The notes: generated by a model from the sequence alone, not told the origin. A stretch of 64,000 bases of DNA from Comamonadaceae bacterium (GCA_947443645.1 CANEXF010000002.1:62001-126000), one strand, 5' to 3'; positions 40,353-49,558 are shown, counted from the first letter of the stretch. Numbers and translations are program-made.

Positions 40353-41179
40353 TGCAAACATTGGAGCCGCAGACAAAGGTGGACCTCGCTGCCGAGGCCG
40401 ACGCCAGGCACCGCTGGTATCCGCCCGGTACCCACATCACGGTACGAGGCCTGAACAAGAAATTTGGCGCCAACACGCTTTATGACGCGTTCGACCTCGA
40501 TATCCCCAAAGGGAAAATCACCTCCATCTTCGGCCCCAATGGCTGCGGCAAGAGCACCCTGATCAACATGATCTCGGGCATCCTGCCCTATGACAGCGGA
40601 CAGATACTGTTTGAAGGCAAGGAAATCCACGAAACGCGCATTGGCTACGTGTTTCAGAACTACCGTGAAGCCGTTTTTCCGTGGCTTCGCGCGATTGACA
40701 ATATCCGTTATCCGCTCAAGTTCCTGGACTTGACCAAGGCTGAAAAAAACGCGCATGTCGACAAACTGGTGGCCAGCTTTGACGTCAAGATTGACCTCAA
40801 TAAGTACCCCTATGAGATGTCGGGCGGCCAGCAGCAGATGGTGTCCATCATGCGTGCGCTGGTGGTCGAGCCAGAAGTGCTGTTTCTCGACGAGCCTTTT
40901 TCTGCACTCGACTACGAGATGTGCAATTTCCTGCGCGAGACGCTGCAAAAAGTGTTCATGGAAAGACAGATGACCACGCTGTTGGTGTCGCATGATCTTG
41001 ATGAGGCCGTGTATCTGGCCGACTACCTGTTGCTGCTCACGCGCAATCCGACCCGGGTGGCCGAGTTCCTGCCTTTTGATGCGCCGCGTCCGCGCAATGC
41101 AGAAACCACGCTCACGCCGCAATTCATAGATGTCAAGGCACGCAGCCTCGAAATTTTTCAGCGCGAGGTGCGGAAATGA
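40352..41179 (+). CDS. ABC importer ATPase (SsuB/TauB type)
   Basis: Cytoplasmic nucleotide-binding subunit of 275 residues: Walker A GPNGCGKST, Q-loop VFQNYREAVFPW, signature MSGGQQQM, Walker B LFLDEPFSALD and switch His in LVSHDLDEAVYLAD. The Q-loop sequence and following LRAIDNIRYPL fit the nitrate/taurine/sulfonate group. Its stop overlaps the permease gene by four bases. The N-terminal 27 residues before the first strand are longer than usual. Confidence 0.93.
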   Translation: MQTLEPQTKVDLAAEADARHRWYPPGTHITVRGLNKKFGANTLYDAFDLDIPKGKITSIFGPNGCGKSTLINMISGILPYDSGQILFEGKEIHETRIGYVFQNYREAVFPWLRAIDNIRYPLKFLDLTKAEKNAHVDKLVASFDVKIDLNKYPYEMSGGQQQMVSIMRALVVEPEVLFLDEPFSALDYEMCNFLRETLQKVFMERQMTTLLVSHDLDEAVYLADYLLLLTRNPTRVAEFLPFDAPRPRNAETTLTPQFIDVKARSLEIFQREVRK

Positions 41180-41943
41180 AAATAATAGCCTCTTTTGAAG
41201 GTCTGTTGCGGCCTCTGGCTGGCGCCTTGCTGCTGATCGTGTTCTGGAAAATCGTGGTCGAGCTGCACCTGGTCGATCCGGTGCTCTTGCCCACGCCATC
41301 GGAATCCTGGGCCGCGTTCTGGCAGGGCATGAAGGAAGGCTCGCTGTGGGCTGACTTTGAACGCACGATTGTGCGCACCAGCCTGGCTTTTGCGATCGCC
41401 CTGGTGGTCGCGGTGCCGGTTGGCATTGTGCTGGGCTCATCCGACAAGATTTACCGGACCATAGAGTTTCCGGTCGATTTCTTCCGCTCAACACCCGCCT
41501 CAGCGATGTTCCCGCTGTTTCTGGTCTTGTTTGGTGGCGGTGAGAAAACCAAGATCGCGGTGGCCGCATTTGGTGCCGGTCTGGCCATCTTGTTCAATGT
41601 CGCTTACGGCGTCATGAATGCCCGTAAGCAGCGTCAGCTGGCTGCGCGTGTGATGGGTGCATCACGACTGGGTGTGTTGACCGATGTGACGCTCTGGGAG
41701 TGTCTGCCGCAGACCTTTGTCGGCATGCGTTCCGGCGTGTCGCTGGCACTGGTGATCGTGATCGTCGCTGAAATGTTTATCGGTTCGACCGACGGGCTGG
41801 GTCAGCGCATCCTGAAGTCGCAAATGGTGTTTGACATGCCTGACATGTACGCGTCGATTTTTGCAACTGGCGTGCTGGGCTATTTGCTGAACCTGCTGTT
41901 CATCGTGATTGAACGGCGCTTTGTCCACTGGGGCGGCAAGTAG
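41176..41943 (+). CDS. ABC importer permease (SsuC/TauC type)
   Basis: Integral membrane subunit of 255 residues with about six helices and the EAA-type coupling loop (ARVMGASRLGVLTDVTLWECLPQ). It begins MKIIASFEGLLRPLAGALLL. Last gene of the catabolic cluster; its stop codon lies 30 bases before the TCATGCCT repeat that marks the right border. Confidence 0.93.
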   Translation: MKIIASFEGLLRPLAGALLLIVFWKIVVELHLVDPVLLPTPSESWAAFWQGMKEGSLWADFERTIVRTSLAFAIALVVAVPVGIVLGSSDKIYRTIEFPVDFFRSTPASAMFPLFLVLFGGGEKTKIAVAAFGAGLAILFNVAYGVMNARKQRQLAARVMGASRLGVLTDVTLWECLPQTFVGMRSGVSLALVIVIVAEMFIGSTDGLGQRILKSQMVFDMPDMYASIFATGVLGYLLNLLFIVIERRFVHWGGK

Positions 41944-41973
41944 GCTGAGCTCAGCGGCCGCGTGCGATGCGCT

Positions 41974-41981
41974 TCATGCCT
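41974..41981. repeat. 8-bp direct repeat TCATGCCT, right junction of the catabolic cluster
   Basis: Identical to 33737-33744. Here it contains the stop codon (TCA, read TGA on the minus strand) of the LolD-like ATPase. Joining the sequence across the two copies gives ATPase stop and permease start as an ATGA overlap. Confidence 0.5.
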
Positions 41982-42627
41982 GGCCGCCAATGCCCTGGCT
42001 GCTCAGGTGCAGCACGCGGTCGGCGCGGGCCGCGGCGGCTTCGGAGTGGGTCACCAGCACCAGGGAGGCGCCGTGTTCGCGGGTCTGCGCGATCAGCGCG
42101 TCCATCACCCTGGCCGCGGTGCTGGGGTCCAGGTTGCCTGTGGGTTCGTCGGCCAGCAGCAGGCCGGGGCGGTGCACCAGCGCTCTGGCAATTGCTACGC
42201 GCTGCAGCTGGCCGCCACTGAGCTGCTGCGGCAGCCGCGCACCCAGACCATGCAAGCCGACTGCGTCGAGCATGGCCTGCACGCGCGCATCGTCGGCCTG
42301 GTCCAGCAGCAGCAGGGGCAGGGCCACGTTTTGCGCCACGTCCAGGTGCGGGAGCACATGAAAGGCCTGAAACACAAAACCCACATGCTGGCGGCGCAGC
42401 AGCGCGCGCTGGTCGTCGCTCAGCGTGCCCAGGTCCGCGCCCTTGAGCCTGACCGTGCCCTGGTCCCAGCTGTCGAGCCCGGCCATGCAGTTGAGCAGCG
42501 TGGATTTGCCGACGCCAGACTCGCCCACAATTGCCAGGAATTCGCCCGGCGCCACCGTCAGTGACACCTGGCTGAACACCACGCTGTCGCCATAACGCTT
42601 GCCCAGGCCAGAGACTTCCAGCGTCAT
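41974..42627 (-). CDS. LolD/MacB-type ABC ATPase
   Basis: A 217-residue ATPase of the LolD family: Walker [11 protein letters not shown]-loop [16 protein letters not shown], signature [15 protein letters not shown], Walker [13 protein letters not shown] and His in VTHSEAAAA. Such ATPases pair with FtsX-type permeases to move lipids or drive envelope machines. The only such permease in the window is 31149-33740 on the same strand, separated by the plus-strand catabolic cluster. The start overlaps the miaA stop (ATGA), so it is expressed from the miaA side and is now cut off from its likely partner. Confidence 0.92.
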   Translation of the reverse strand: MTLEVSGLGKRYGDSVVFSQVSLTVAPGEFLAIVGESGVGKSTLLNCMAGLDSWDQGTVRLKGADLGTLSDDQRALLRRQHVGFVFQAFHVLPHLDVAQNVALPLLLLDQADDARVQAMLDAVGLHGLGARLPQQLSGGQLQRVAIARALVHRPGLLLADEPTGNLDPSTAARVMDALIAQTREHGASLVLVTHSEAAAARADRVLHLSSQGIGGQA

Positions 42628-43616
42628 GCCGTGCCGCCTTGGACGGGGGCCGCGCGCATGGCTGTAACCAGATCGAGTACTTGCTGCTGCGCATCCGGCG
42701 CATCGCAGGCCACCTGGCGGCGCTCGGGCATGGAGCGCAGCCAGGTCATCTGGCGCTTGGCCAGCTGGCGCGTTGCAATCACGCCCTTGTCACGCAGCTC
42801 GCTCATGGGCCACAAGCTGTCAAGGGCCTCCCAGGCCTGGCGGTAGCCGACGCAGCGCATGGACGGCAGCTCGGCATGCAGGTCACCGCGTGCGCGCAGG
42901 CTGCGGACTTCGTCGAGAAAACCGTCAGCCAGCATCGCATCAAAACGCAGGCCAATCCGCTCATGGAGCCAGCTGCGCTCTTTGGGTTCAAGAGAAATAA
43001 GCGTTGCAGCGCCCGATCCATGAGCGCTAGCAGCTATTTTTTTCGTAGCGTCACGCTGCTGGAAGCTCGACAGTGGCTGGCCGGAAATCCTGAAGACTTC
43101 GAGCGCGCGCGAGATGCGCTGCGAGTCCTGCGGCTGCAGCCGCGCGGCAATCACAGGATCGACCAGCGCCAGCTCGGCATGCATGGCCGGCCAGCCCGCT
43201 TCAAGGGCCTGGCTGGCAATCACTGCACGCACCACGGGGTCGGCCTTGGGCATCTCGTCCAGCCCGTCAAACAAGGCCTTGAAATACAGCATGGTGCCGC
43301 CCACCAGCAGCGGCAGCTTGCCGCGCGCGTGGATGTCTACTATCAAGCGGCTCGCGTCAGCGACAAACTCTGCAGCGCTGTAGGCACTGAGCGGGTCGCG
43401 AATGTCTATCAGGTGGTGCGGCACGGCGGCCAGCTCCAGCGCCGTGGGCTTGGCCGTGCCGATGTCCATGCCGCGGTAGACCAGTGCCGAGTCGACGCTG
43501 ATGATCTCGACTGCAAAGCGCCTGGCAATGGCCAGCGCGGCAGCGGTCTTGCCTGAAGCCGTGGGGCCGGCAAGGCACAGATAGCGCGGCAGCTCAGTGC
43601 GCACTGGCTTTGCCAT
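42624..43616 (-). CDS. miaA: tRNA dimethylallyltransferase
   Basis: Adds a dimethylallyl group to A37 of tRNAs reading codons that start with U. The 330-residue protein has the P-loop [14 protein letters not shown], the conserved [16 protein letters not shown] (catalytic Asp region) and the RISRALEVF segment. At residues 190-198 there is a copy of the 26-nt dispersed core, followed by a Gly/Ser/Ala-rich stretch that looks like an insertion before the conserved LEP-type strand. Overlaps the MFS gene upstream by 23 bases and the ATPase downstream by four. Confidence 0.95.
   Translation of the reverse strand: MAKPVRTELPRYLCLAGPTASGKTAAALAIARRFAVEIISVDSALVYRGMDIGTAKPTALELAAVPHHLIDIRDPLSAYSAAEFVADASRLIVDIHARGKLPLLVGGTMLYFKALFDGLDEMPKADPVVRAVIASQALEAGWPAMHAELALVDPVIAARLQPQDSQRISRALEVFRISGQPLSSFQQRDATKKIAASAHGSGAATLISLEPKERSWLHERIGLRFDAMLADGFLDEVRSLRARGDLHAELPSMRCVGYRQAWEALDSLWPMSELRDKGVIATRQLAKRQMTWLRSMPERRQVACDAPDAQQQVLDLVTAMRAAPVQGGTA
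43024..43049 (+). repeat. 26-nt dispersed core, copy in miaA
   Basis: Plus strand GCGCTAGCAGCTATTTTT..GTAGC. On the coding strand it begins exactly at codon 190 and reads Ala-Thr-Lys-Lys-Ile-Ala-Ala-Ser-Ala, then CATGGATCGGGCGCTGCA. Same orientation relative to the gene and same frame as the copy at 32530. Confidence 0.85.
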
Positions 43617-44841
43617 GTTTTTGCACCACGGTCCAGGCGATCAGCGCGGTCAGCGCACCCCAAAACCAGACGCCATAGGCCAGCGGCCCGACGGTTCCGT
43701 CCATGTGCGTGCCCAGCCAGCCGCCCATGGCAAAGCTGGCCAGCATCATCAGGAAACCATTGAGCGCCGAGGCCGCGCCGGCGGCCTGCGGGAAAGGCCC
43801 GATCGCGGCGCTCTGGCCGCAGGGCTGGTGAATGCCGTGCGCCAGCATGAACAGATAAAACGGCAGCATGATGGCCCAGCCGCTGCTCAGACCTGCCATC
43901 GCCAGCCCGCCCATCAGTGTGCCGCCGGCCAGGCTGAAAGCCCCGCCTATGGCCACGGTGCGCTGTATGCCAAGCCGCGGCAGCAGCAGCCGGCAGACAA
44001 AGGTACCGGCGATATAGGACAGGGGCATGGAGAACATCACGAAGCCGTATTGCGTTTTCGTCAGTCCCAGGACTTTGATGAAGACAAAAGGCGAGGCGGC
44101 CAGATAGGTGAACAGCCCCGCATAGGTGGTGGTGGTCAGCGCCGAATAGGTCAGAAAGGTCGGGTTGCGCACTATCGTCCACCAGGTGCGCAGCAGCGTG
44201 GCGGGCCGCAGCGCGAGCAGGTTTTTCTGCGTCACGGTTTCCTCAAAGCGCAGTGCCACCAGGGCCAGGGTGAAAGCGCCGAAGATGGCCAGTGCCAGCA
44301 AGGTGGTGCGCGAACCAAAGTGGTCTGACAGCAGGCCGCCTATCGGGCCGCTCAGGCAGGCCAGAATGCCCAGACCCGTCAGTCCCTTGGAGATGATTCG
44401 GGTGCCATCTACCGGTTCATAGAGGTCGCGCACGATGGCGCGTGCGCCCATCACGGCCGCCCCCATGGCCGCACCCTGGACCATTCGGCAGGCAATCAGC
44501 ATCTCCATGCTGGTGGCCAGCGCGCTGGCCACTGCCGCAAGCACATAGGCGGCCAGTCCCAGCAGCAAGACAGGGCGGCGGCCAAAGCGGTCCGACACCG
44601 GGCCCCAGACCAGTTGCGACAGCCCGAACGCCAGCAGCATGGCCGTCAGGGTCAGCTGGGCTTGTCCCATGCTGGCGGCAAAACTTTCGGTCAGCGCCGG
44701 CAGTGCGGGCAGATACAAGTCAGTGGTGATGGTTTGCAGTCCCAGCAGCATGGACAGCAACAGAACCACCAAGCCGGCGGACATGGGCATCAAGGCTGGC
44801 GCTGCAATCGCAGCATAAGTTTTCACAGAAGAATCAGACAT
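43594..44841 (-). CDS. MFS drug transporter, Bcr/CflA type
   Basis: Twelve-helix proton antiporter of 415 residues. It has the Bcr/CflA start [16 protein letters not shown], motif [18 protein letters not shown] and the [12 protein letters not shown] region. Such pumps export drugs such as bicyclomycin or other small molecules. It lies between mutL and miaA on the same strand and overlaps miaA. Substrate unknown. Confidence 0.9.
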   Translation of the reverse strand: MSDSSVKTYAAIAAPALMPMSAGLVVLLLSMLLGLQTITTDLYLPALPALTESFAASMGQAQLTLTAMLLAFGLSQLVWGPVSDRFGRRPVLLLGLAAYVLAAVASALATSMEMLIACRMVQGAAMGAAVMGARAIVRDLYEPVDGTRIISKGLTGLGILACLSGPIGGLLSDHFGSRTTLLALAIFGAFTLALVALRFEETVTQKNLLALRPATLLRTWWTIVRNPTFLTYSALTTTTYAGLFTYLAASPFVFIKVLGLTKTQYGFVMFSMPLSYIAGTFVCRLLLPRLGIQRTVAIGGAFSLAGGTLMGGLAMAGLSSGWAIMLPFYLFMLAHGIHQPCGQSAAIGPFPQAAGAASALNGFLMMLASFAMGGWLGTHMDGTVGPLAYGVWFWGALTALIAWTVVQKHGKASAH

Positions 44842-44880
44842 CGCGGTGAGGGTAGCAGAAGCAGGCCTTGGGCCGGCTGC

Positions 44881-46821
44881 TCAGCGCCCGCGCAAAAAAA
44901 GCGCGTCGAGTTCCCGAATGCTGAGCTGGCGCCAGGTGGGCCTGCCGTGGTTGCACTGGTCCGAGCGCTCGGTGGCCTCCATCTGGCGCAGCAGCGCGTT
45001 CATTTCTTCGAGCGTGAGCTTGCGGTTGGCGCGCACTGCGCCGTGGCAGGCCATGGTTGACAGCAGCTCGTTTTGCGCGCGCTGTATGACGGTGCTGGCA
45101 TCGTGCTGCGCGAGCTCGGCCAGCACGCTTCTGGCGAGCTCGACCGCATCGCCTTGTGCCAGACTGGTGGGCACGGCGCGCACGGCAAGTGTGCGGGGCG
45201 AAAACGCCGTGATCTCCAGTCCCAGGGTGCTCAGCACTTCGGCGCTGGCTTCTGCCGTGGCGACTTCCTGCGGACTGGCAGCAAAGGTCGCGGGAATCAG
45301 CAGCGGCTGGCTGGCGATGGCTGTGCCGCTCTCGCCAGCCTGCGCCATCTGGATCTTGAGCCGCTCATAAACAATGCGCTCGTGGGCCGCATGCATGTCG
45401 ACGATCACCAGCCCCTGGGCGTTTTCGGCCAGCACATAAATGCCTTGCAGCTGCGCGATGGCGCGGCCCAGCGGCCAGTCGCCGGCGGGCAGGTGCTTGT
45501 TTTCTGTTTCCGTTCGGGCTGCGCTTGTCCAAGCCTGCGCCGTCTGAAGGCCTTGGGTAGGCTCGGGGCGTACGGCGTATGGAGACGCAGAAGTTGACGC
45601 AGAGGGGGACCCAGAAGGCCACATGGCTTCGAAGTCTGACACCTGACGATTACGATGTGCTTCAAAATTGATAGCTGGTTGCGCCCACTGGTTATGCTCT
45701 AGCGTCTTGTTCTGTTCTATAAATTGCGCATCAAATGGCGTACCCGGAACCATGCCGGTCTCGCCCGAGCGCGGAATCGCCAGGGCGTTTTCGGCAGCGC
45801 GGCGCACCGCCTGGTGGACTTCACGGCTGTCTCGAAAGCGCACCTCGATTTTGGTGGGGTGCACGTTGACATCGACACGCGTCGGGTCCATCTCGACATA
45901 CAGCGCATAGACCGGCTGGCGGTGGCCGTGCAACACGTCCTCGTAGGCGCTGCGCGCCGCATGCATCAGGGTCTTGTCGCGCACATAGCGGCCGTTGACA
46001 TAGGCAAACTGCTGGTCAGCGCGCGAGCGCGCAGCGTCCGGGATGCCGGCCCGGCCCCAGACGCGCAGCGCGGGCAGGCCATCGGCGCGCCTGGCGCTGC
46101 TTTCGTAGTTGACGGCGACCGACTGCGTCACAAAGTCGCTGCCCAGCACATCGGCCAGGCGCTGCTCGTGCGCTTGCTGCGCGTCTTGTGAGGCGTTGAC
46201 AATGCAGGCGCGCCACTGCTCGACCAGCTTGCCCTCATGCCAGATCGAAAAGCCGACGTCGGCGCGCACCAAGGCATGGCGGCGTACCGCTTCAATGCAG
46301 TGCGCGAGTTCGGTCGCGTCGGCCTTCAGGAATTTGCGGCGCGCTGGGGTGGCGTAAAACAGCTCGCGCACCTCGACACTGGTGCCGCGGTTGCGTGCGG
46401 CCGGTTTGAGTTCGCCGGTTCCGCCGTCGAGCTGCCAGCCGTGTTCTGCATCCTCGGTGCGCGACACCAAGCTCATGTCGGCAATGGAATTGATGGCTGC
46501 CAGCGCCTCACCACGAAAGCCCATGGTGCCCACAGCTTCCAGGTCCTTGAGCGAGGCGATCTTGCTGGTCGCGTGACGCCTGAGCGCCACCGGCAACTCT
46601 TCGCGCGGAATACCCGAGCCGTCGTCCTCGACCAGAATCAGCCGCACGCCACCGGCCAGCAGGCGCACGGTGATCTGCGTGGCGCCAGCGTCCAGCGCGT
46701 TGTCGACCAGCTCACGCACCACGGAAGCCGGGCGCTCGACGACCTCGCCGGCCGCGATCTGGCTGATCAGCTCATCTGGAAGTTCGCGTATCGGGCGGCG
46801 GGTTGGGAGCAGGGCAGTCAT
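44881..46821 (-). CDS. mutL: DNA mismatch repair protein MutL
   Basis: Coordinates mismatch repair between MutS and the strand-nicking step. The 646-residue protein has the GHKL ATPase motifs ELVDNALDAGA, VEDDGSGI and GTMGFRGEALAAI in the first 110 residues, the transducer domain with VDVNVHPTKIEVRF, a low-complexity linker (about 365-460) and a C-terminal dimerisation domain with ACHGAVRANRKL. It lacks the endonuclease motif DQHAxxERI in its metal-binding form: the sequence at that site is DMHAAHERIVYE, so nuclease activity is uncertain. A 26-nt dispersed core sits in the linker. Divergent from the DedA gene. Confidence 0.95.
   Translation of the reverse strand: MTALLPTRRPIRELPDELISQIAAGEVVERPASVVRELVDNALDAGATQITVRLLAGGVRLILVEDDGSGIPREELPVALRRHATSKIASLKDLEAVGTMGFRGEALAAINSIADMSLVSRTEDAEHGWQLDGGTGELKPAARNRGTSVEVRELFYATPARRKFLKADATELAHCIEAVRRHALVRADVGFSIWHEGKLVEQWRACIVNASQDAQQAHEQRLADVLGSDFVTQSVAVNYESSARRADGLPALRVWGRAGIPDAARSRADQQFAYVNGRYVRDKTLMHAARSAYEDVLHGHRQPVYALYVEMDPTRVDVNVHPTKIEVRFRDSREVHQAVRRAAENALAIPRSGETGMVPGTPFDAQFIEQNKTLEHNQWAQPAINFEAHRNRQVSDFEAMWPSGSPSASTSASPYAVRPEPTQGLQTAQAWTSAARTETENKHLPAGDWPLGRAIAQLQGIYVLAENAQGLVIVDMHAAHERIVYERLKIQMAQAGESGTAIASQPLLIPATFAASPQEVATAEASAEVLSTLGLEITAFSPRTLAVRAVPTSLAQGDAVELARSVLAELAQHDASTVIQRAQNELLSTMACHGAVRANRKLTLEEMNALLRQMEATERSDQCNHGRPTWRQLSIRELDALFLRGR
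45659..45684 (-). repeat. 26-nt dispersed core, copy in mutL linker
   Basis: Coding strand GCGCAACCAGCTATCAAT..GAAGC, starting exactly on codon 380 (Ala-Gln-Pro-Ala-Ile-Asn-Phe-Glu-Ala), in the variable linker between the ATPase and dimerisation parts. Outward it continues CCACTGGTTATGCTCTAGCG. Confidence 0.8.
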
Positions 46822-46869
46822 TGCTCAGGATTTTAGAGGCTGGGGCGGGCCGGCAGACCTGTCAAAATC

Positions 46870-47526
46870 ATGCCCATGGAACTCTTTGCATTTCTCCTCG
46901 ACTTCATCCTCCACATCGACCGGCATCTGGAATCATTTGTCAACAACTACGGGCTGTGGGTCTACGCCCTGCTGTTTCTGGTCATTTTTGTCGAAACCGG
47001 CCTGGTAGTCATGCCGTTTCTGCCGGGGGACTCGCTGCTGTTTGTGGTGGGCGCGATGTGCGGCGTCGGCTTGATGAACTATCCGCTGGTGGTTGGCTTG
47101 CTGTTCGCGGCGGCGGTGCTTGGAAACCAGTCCAACTACACCATAGGCCATTACCTTGGCCCCAAGGTGTTCCAGTGGGAAGACTCGCGTTTCTTCAACA
47201 AAAAAGCCTTCGACCAGGCGCATGCTTTCTATGAGCGTTATGGCGGCATCACGATTGTTGCCGCGCGCTTCATGCCTTTTTTACGCACCTTCGCGCCCTT
47301 TGTCGCCGGTGTGTCGCAGATGACGCGCAGCAAATTTACCTTTTACGATATCACTGGCGGCGCGCTCTGGGTTGGCGGCGTGGTGAGCGCGGGTTACTTT
47401 TTCGGCAATGTGCCCTTCGTCAAAACGCACCTGGACAAAATCATCTGGGCCATGATTCTGGTGCCCGGCCTGCTGGTGTTGTTCGGCGCCTGGAAGGCCA
47501 GACGCAAAGCGGCGCAGGGTTCGTAA
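46870..47526 (+). CDS. DedA family membrane protein
   Basis: Polytopic inner membrane protein of 218 residues in the DedA/SNARE-associated superfamily, some of whose members flip undecaprenyl phosphate or phospholipids. It has the family hallmarks FVETGLVVMPFLPGDSLLF (E-T-G and PGD) and RFMPFLRTFAPFVAGVSQM, with about five hydrophobic helices. Either ATG 46870 or 46876 could start it. Divergent from mutL and followed 91 bases later by the Rieske oxygenase genes on the same strand. Confidence 0.9.
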   Translation: MPMELFAFLLDFILHIDRHLESFVNNYGLWVYALLFLVIFVETGLVVMPFLPGDSLLFVVGAMCGVGLMNYPLVVGLLFAAAVLGNQSNYTIGHYLGPKVFQWEDSRFFNKKAFDQAHAFYERYGGITIVAARFMPFLRTFAPFVAGVSQMTRSKFTFYDITGGALWVGGVVSAGYFFGNVPFVKTHLDKIIWAMILVPGLLVLFGAWKARRKAAQGS

Positions 47527-47617
47527 AAACCCGACTGGCCGGGATTGATAAGTAAGCGTACTATTTCCTTGCGCCTGACATTCGGCGTCCTACCGGCCTC
47601 AACGCCAGCGAGCAAGC

Positions 47618-49000
47618 ATGAACGCGCAGCCACCTTCCAGCACCCAACCTGGCTCAGAGACTTCCCGCTGGAGCCCGGCGGGTTCCAGCCGTGTCCCTTT
47701 CTGGGTTTACACCGATGAGCAGCTTTACCAGCGCGAACTTGAGCGTATTTTTTATGGCGCGCACTGGTCTTATGTCGGCCTGGAAGTTGAAATCCCCAAT
47801 ATCGGTGACTACAAGCTAAGCCACGTTGGCGAACGTCAGGTGCTTATGGTGCGGGACCGCGTGGCGCCCAAGGACCGCGGCACGGATACAGGCATACGGG
47901 TCGTTGAAAATCGCTGCGCCCATCGCGGGGTGCGCTTTTGCCAAACCCCGCAAGGCAATGCGCGCAGCTTTGTCTGCCCCTACCACCAGTGGACTTACAA
48001 GCTCAACGGCGATCTGGCGGGCCTGCCGTTCAAGGACGGGGTCAAAGAAGGGGACTGCATTAACGGCGGCATGCCTGAAGGCTTTGAGCTCAAGGACCAT
48101 GGCCTGCGCAAACTGCGCGTCGCGCTACTGCATGGTCTGGTGTTCGCCACCTTCAGCGAGGAGGTCGAGCCACTGGAAGATTATCTGGGGCCCAATGTCA
48201 TGCCCTGGCTGGACCGCATCTTCAAGTCGCGTGACGCGGCAGAGCCGGGCGCCAGAAAGCTGACGCTGCTGGGCTACAACCGGCAACGCATTCCAGGCAA
48301 CTGGAAGCTCATGATGGAAAACATCAAGGACCCCTACCATCCCGGACTGCTGCACACCTGGTTTGTGACTTTTGGTTTGTGGCGGGCGGACCAGAAGAGT
48401 CGCATGGTGATGGATCAGCACGGGCGGCATGCGGTGATGATCTCAAGGCGCAATGAGAGCGCCAGCGCAGCGGCTACAGCGGATGCGCCGGCCAGCGAGG
48501 TGACTGCAGGCGTGACCAGTTTCAAGGCCAATATGAGCTTGCATGATGCGCGTTTGCTGGACGTGGCACCTGAAGCCTGGTGGCGGATTGACGATCCTTC
48601 CAATCCCGGCACTGACATCACGCCGACCGTGACCATGATCACGCTGTTCCCCAGTCTGATTGTTCAGCAGCAGGTCAACTCCTTGAGCACGCGCCATATC
48701 GTGCCGCGCGGGCCGGGCGAGTTTGACTTTGTCTGGACGCACTTCGGGTTTGCCGACGACAGCCCGGAGATGACGCAGCGCCGGCTGCGCCAGGCCAATT
48801 TGTTCGGACCGGCCGGCTTTGTCAGCGCCGACGATGGTGAGGTCATAGAGTTCAGCCAAGACGGCTTCAGACAGGCAGGAGAAACCGGCGCCACCCTGTG
48901 CGAGCTGGGCGGAACCGGCACAGAGATGACGGAGCACATGGTGACTGAAACGCTGATCCGCAGCATGTACGCCTACTGGCGAAAGGTGATGGCGATATGA
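47618..49000 (+). CDS. Rieske aromatic-ring-hydroxylating oxygenase, large (alpha) subunit
   Basis: Catalytic subunit of 460 residues. The Rieske [2Fe-2S] ligands are Cys100, His102, Cys120 and His123 (NRCAHRG and VCPYHQW). The mononuclear iron site has His241 and His246 (NIKDPYHPGLLHTW), with Asp238 as the bridging residue between subunits. Sequence style recalls the salicylate 5-hydroxylase/anthranilate/terephthalate group, so the substrate is probably an aromatic carboxylate; this is inference. Overlaps the beta-subunit gene by four bases. No ferredoxin or reductase gene is next to it. Confidence 0.92.
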   Translation: MNAQPPSSTQPGSETSRWSPAGSSRVPFWVYTDEQLYQRELERIFYGAHWSYVGLEVEIPNIGDYKLSHVGERQVLMVRDRVAPKDRGTDTGIRVVENRCAHRGVRFCQTPQGNARSFVCPYHQWTYKLNGDLAGLPFKDGVKEGDCINGGMPEGFELKDHGLRKLRVALLHGLVFATFSEEVEPLEDYLGPNVMPWLDRIFKSRDAAEPGARKLTLLGYNRQRIPGNWKLMMENIKDPYHPGLLHTWFVTFGLWRADQKSRMVMDQHGRHAVMISRRNESASAAATADAPASEVTAGVTSFKANMSLHDARLLDVAPEAWWRIDDPSNPGTDITPTVTMITLFPSLIVQQQVNSLSTRHIVPRGPGEFDFVWTHFGFADDSPEMTQRRLRQANLFGPAGFVSADDGEVIEFSQDGFRQAGETGATLCELGGTGTEMTEHMVTETLIRSMYAYWRKVMAI

Positions 49001-49518
49001 CTGTGCCGCTGGATCTTGGCGCTGACGCCAAACTCGAGATGCTGTTTCTTCATCACGAGATTGACCAGCTCAATGCGGCCTATGCGGCGGCGCTGGACGA
49101 GCAACGCTTTGAGGCCTGGCCGCAGTTTTTTGTTGAAGACGGGCGCTACACGCTTCAGGCCAGAGAGAACTTCGAGCGCGCGCTGCCGCTGGCGCTGATG
49201 GCGCTGGAAAGCCGGGGCATGATGCAGGACCGCGTCTATGGCATCACACAAACCATTTATCACGGCCCGTATTACACGCGTCATGTGATCAGTGCGGCAC
49301 GCTTTGTCGCGCGCCAGGGCGATGTGGTCAAGGCCGAGTCCAGCTACGCTGTATTTCGCACCAAGCCAGGCGGATCGGGCGGCGGCGTCAGCGAGGTCTA
49401 CAACGTCGGGCGTTACATCGACGAACTGGTCCGCGTTGAGGGCGTATTGATGTTCAAGTCACGCCTGGCCGTGTATGACAGCGAGATGGTTTTGAACTCG
49501 CTGATTTACCCGATCTGA
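48997..49518 (+). CDS. Aromatic-ring-hydroxylating oxygenase, small (beta) subunit
   Basis: A 173-residue NTF2-fold subunit that supports the alpha3beta3 oxygenase structure and has no cofactor. Family segments include HHEIDQLNAAYAAALDEQRFEAWPQFF, MMQDRVYGITQTIYHGPYYTRH and the C-terminal KSRLAVYDSEMVLNSLIYPI. ATGA coupling with the alpha subunit indicates equal expression. Resembles beta subunits of the salicylate 5-hydroxylase/anthranilate dioxygenase type. Confidence 0.92.
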   Translation: MTVPLDLGADAKLEMLFLHHEIDQLNAAYAAALDEQRFEAWPQFFVEDGRYTLQARENFERALPLALMALESRGMMQDRVYGITQTIYHGPYYTRHVISAARFVARQGDVVKAESSYAVFRTKPGGSGGGVSEVYNVGRYIDELVRVEGVLMFKSRLAVYDSEMVLNSLIYPI

Positions 49519-49558
49519 CGCGATTGAAGAATCAACTCGCGTGTCGCATGTGCGGCGC

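Noticed and set aside
33745-41973. Terminal inverted repeats of a transposon at the ends of the catabolic cluster
   Set aside because: Comparing the inner sequences next to both TCATGCCT copies shows no inverted similarity, and no transposase gene is present.
41951-42703. Minus-strand frame overlapping the LolD-like ATPase
   Set aside because: It is a shifted frame of the ATPase gene; composition is Arg/Ala/Gly-rich and no motifs are present.
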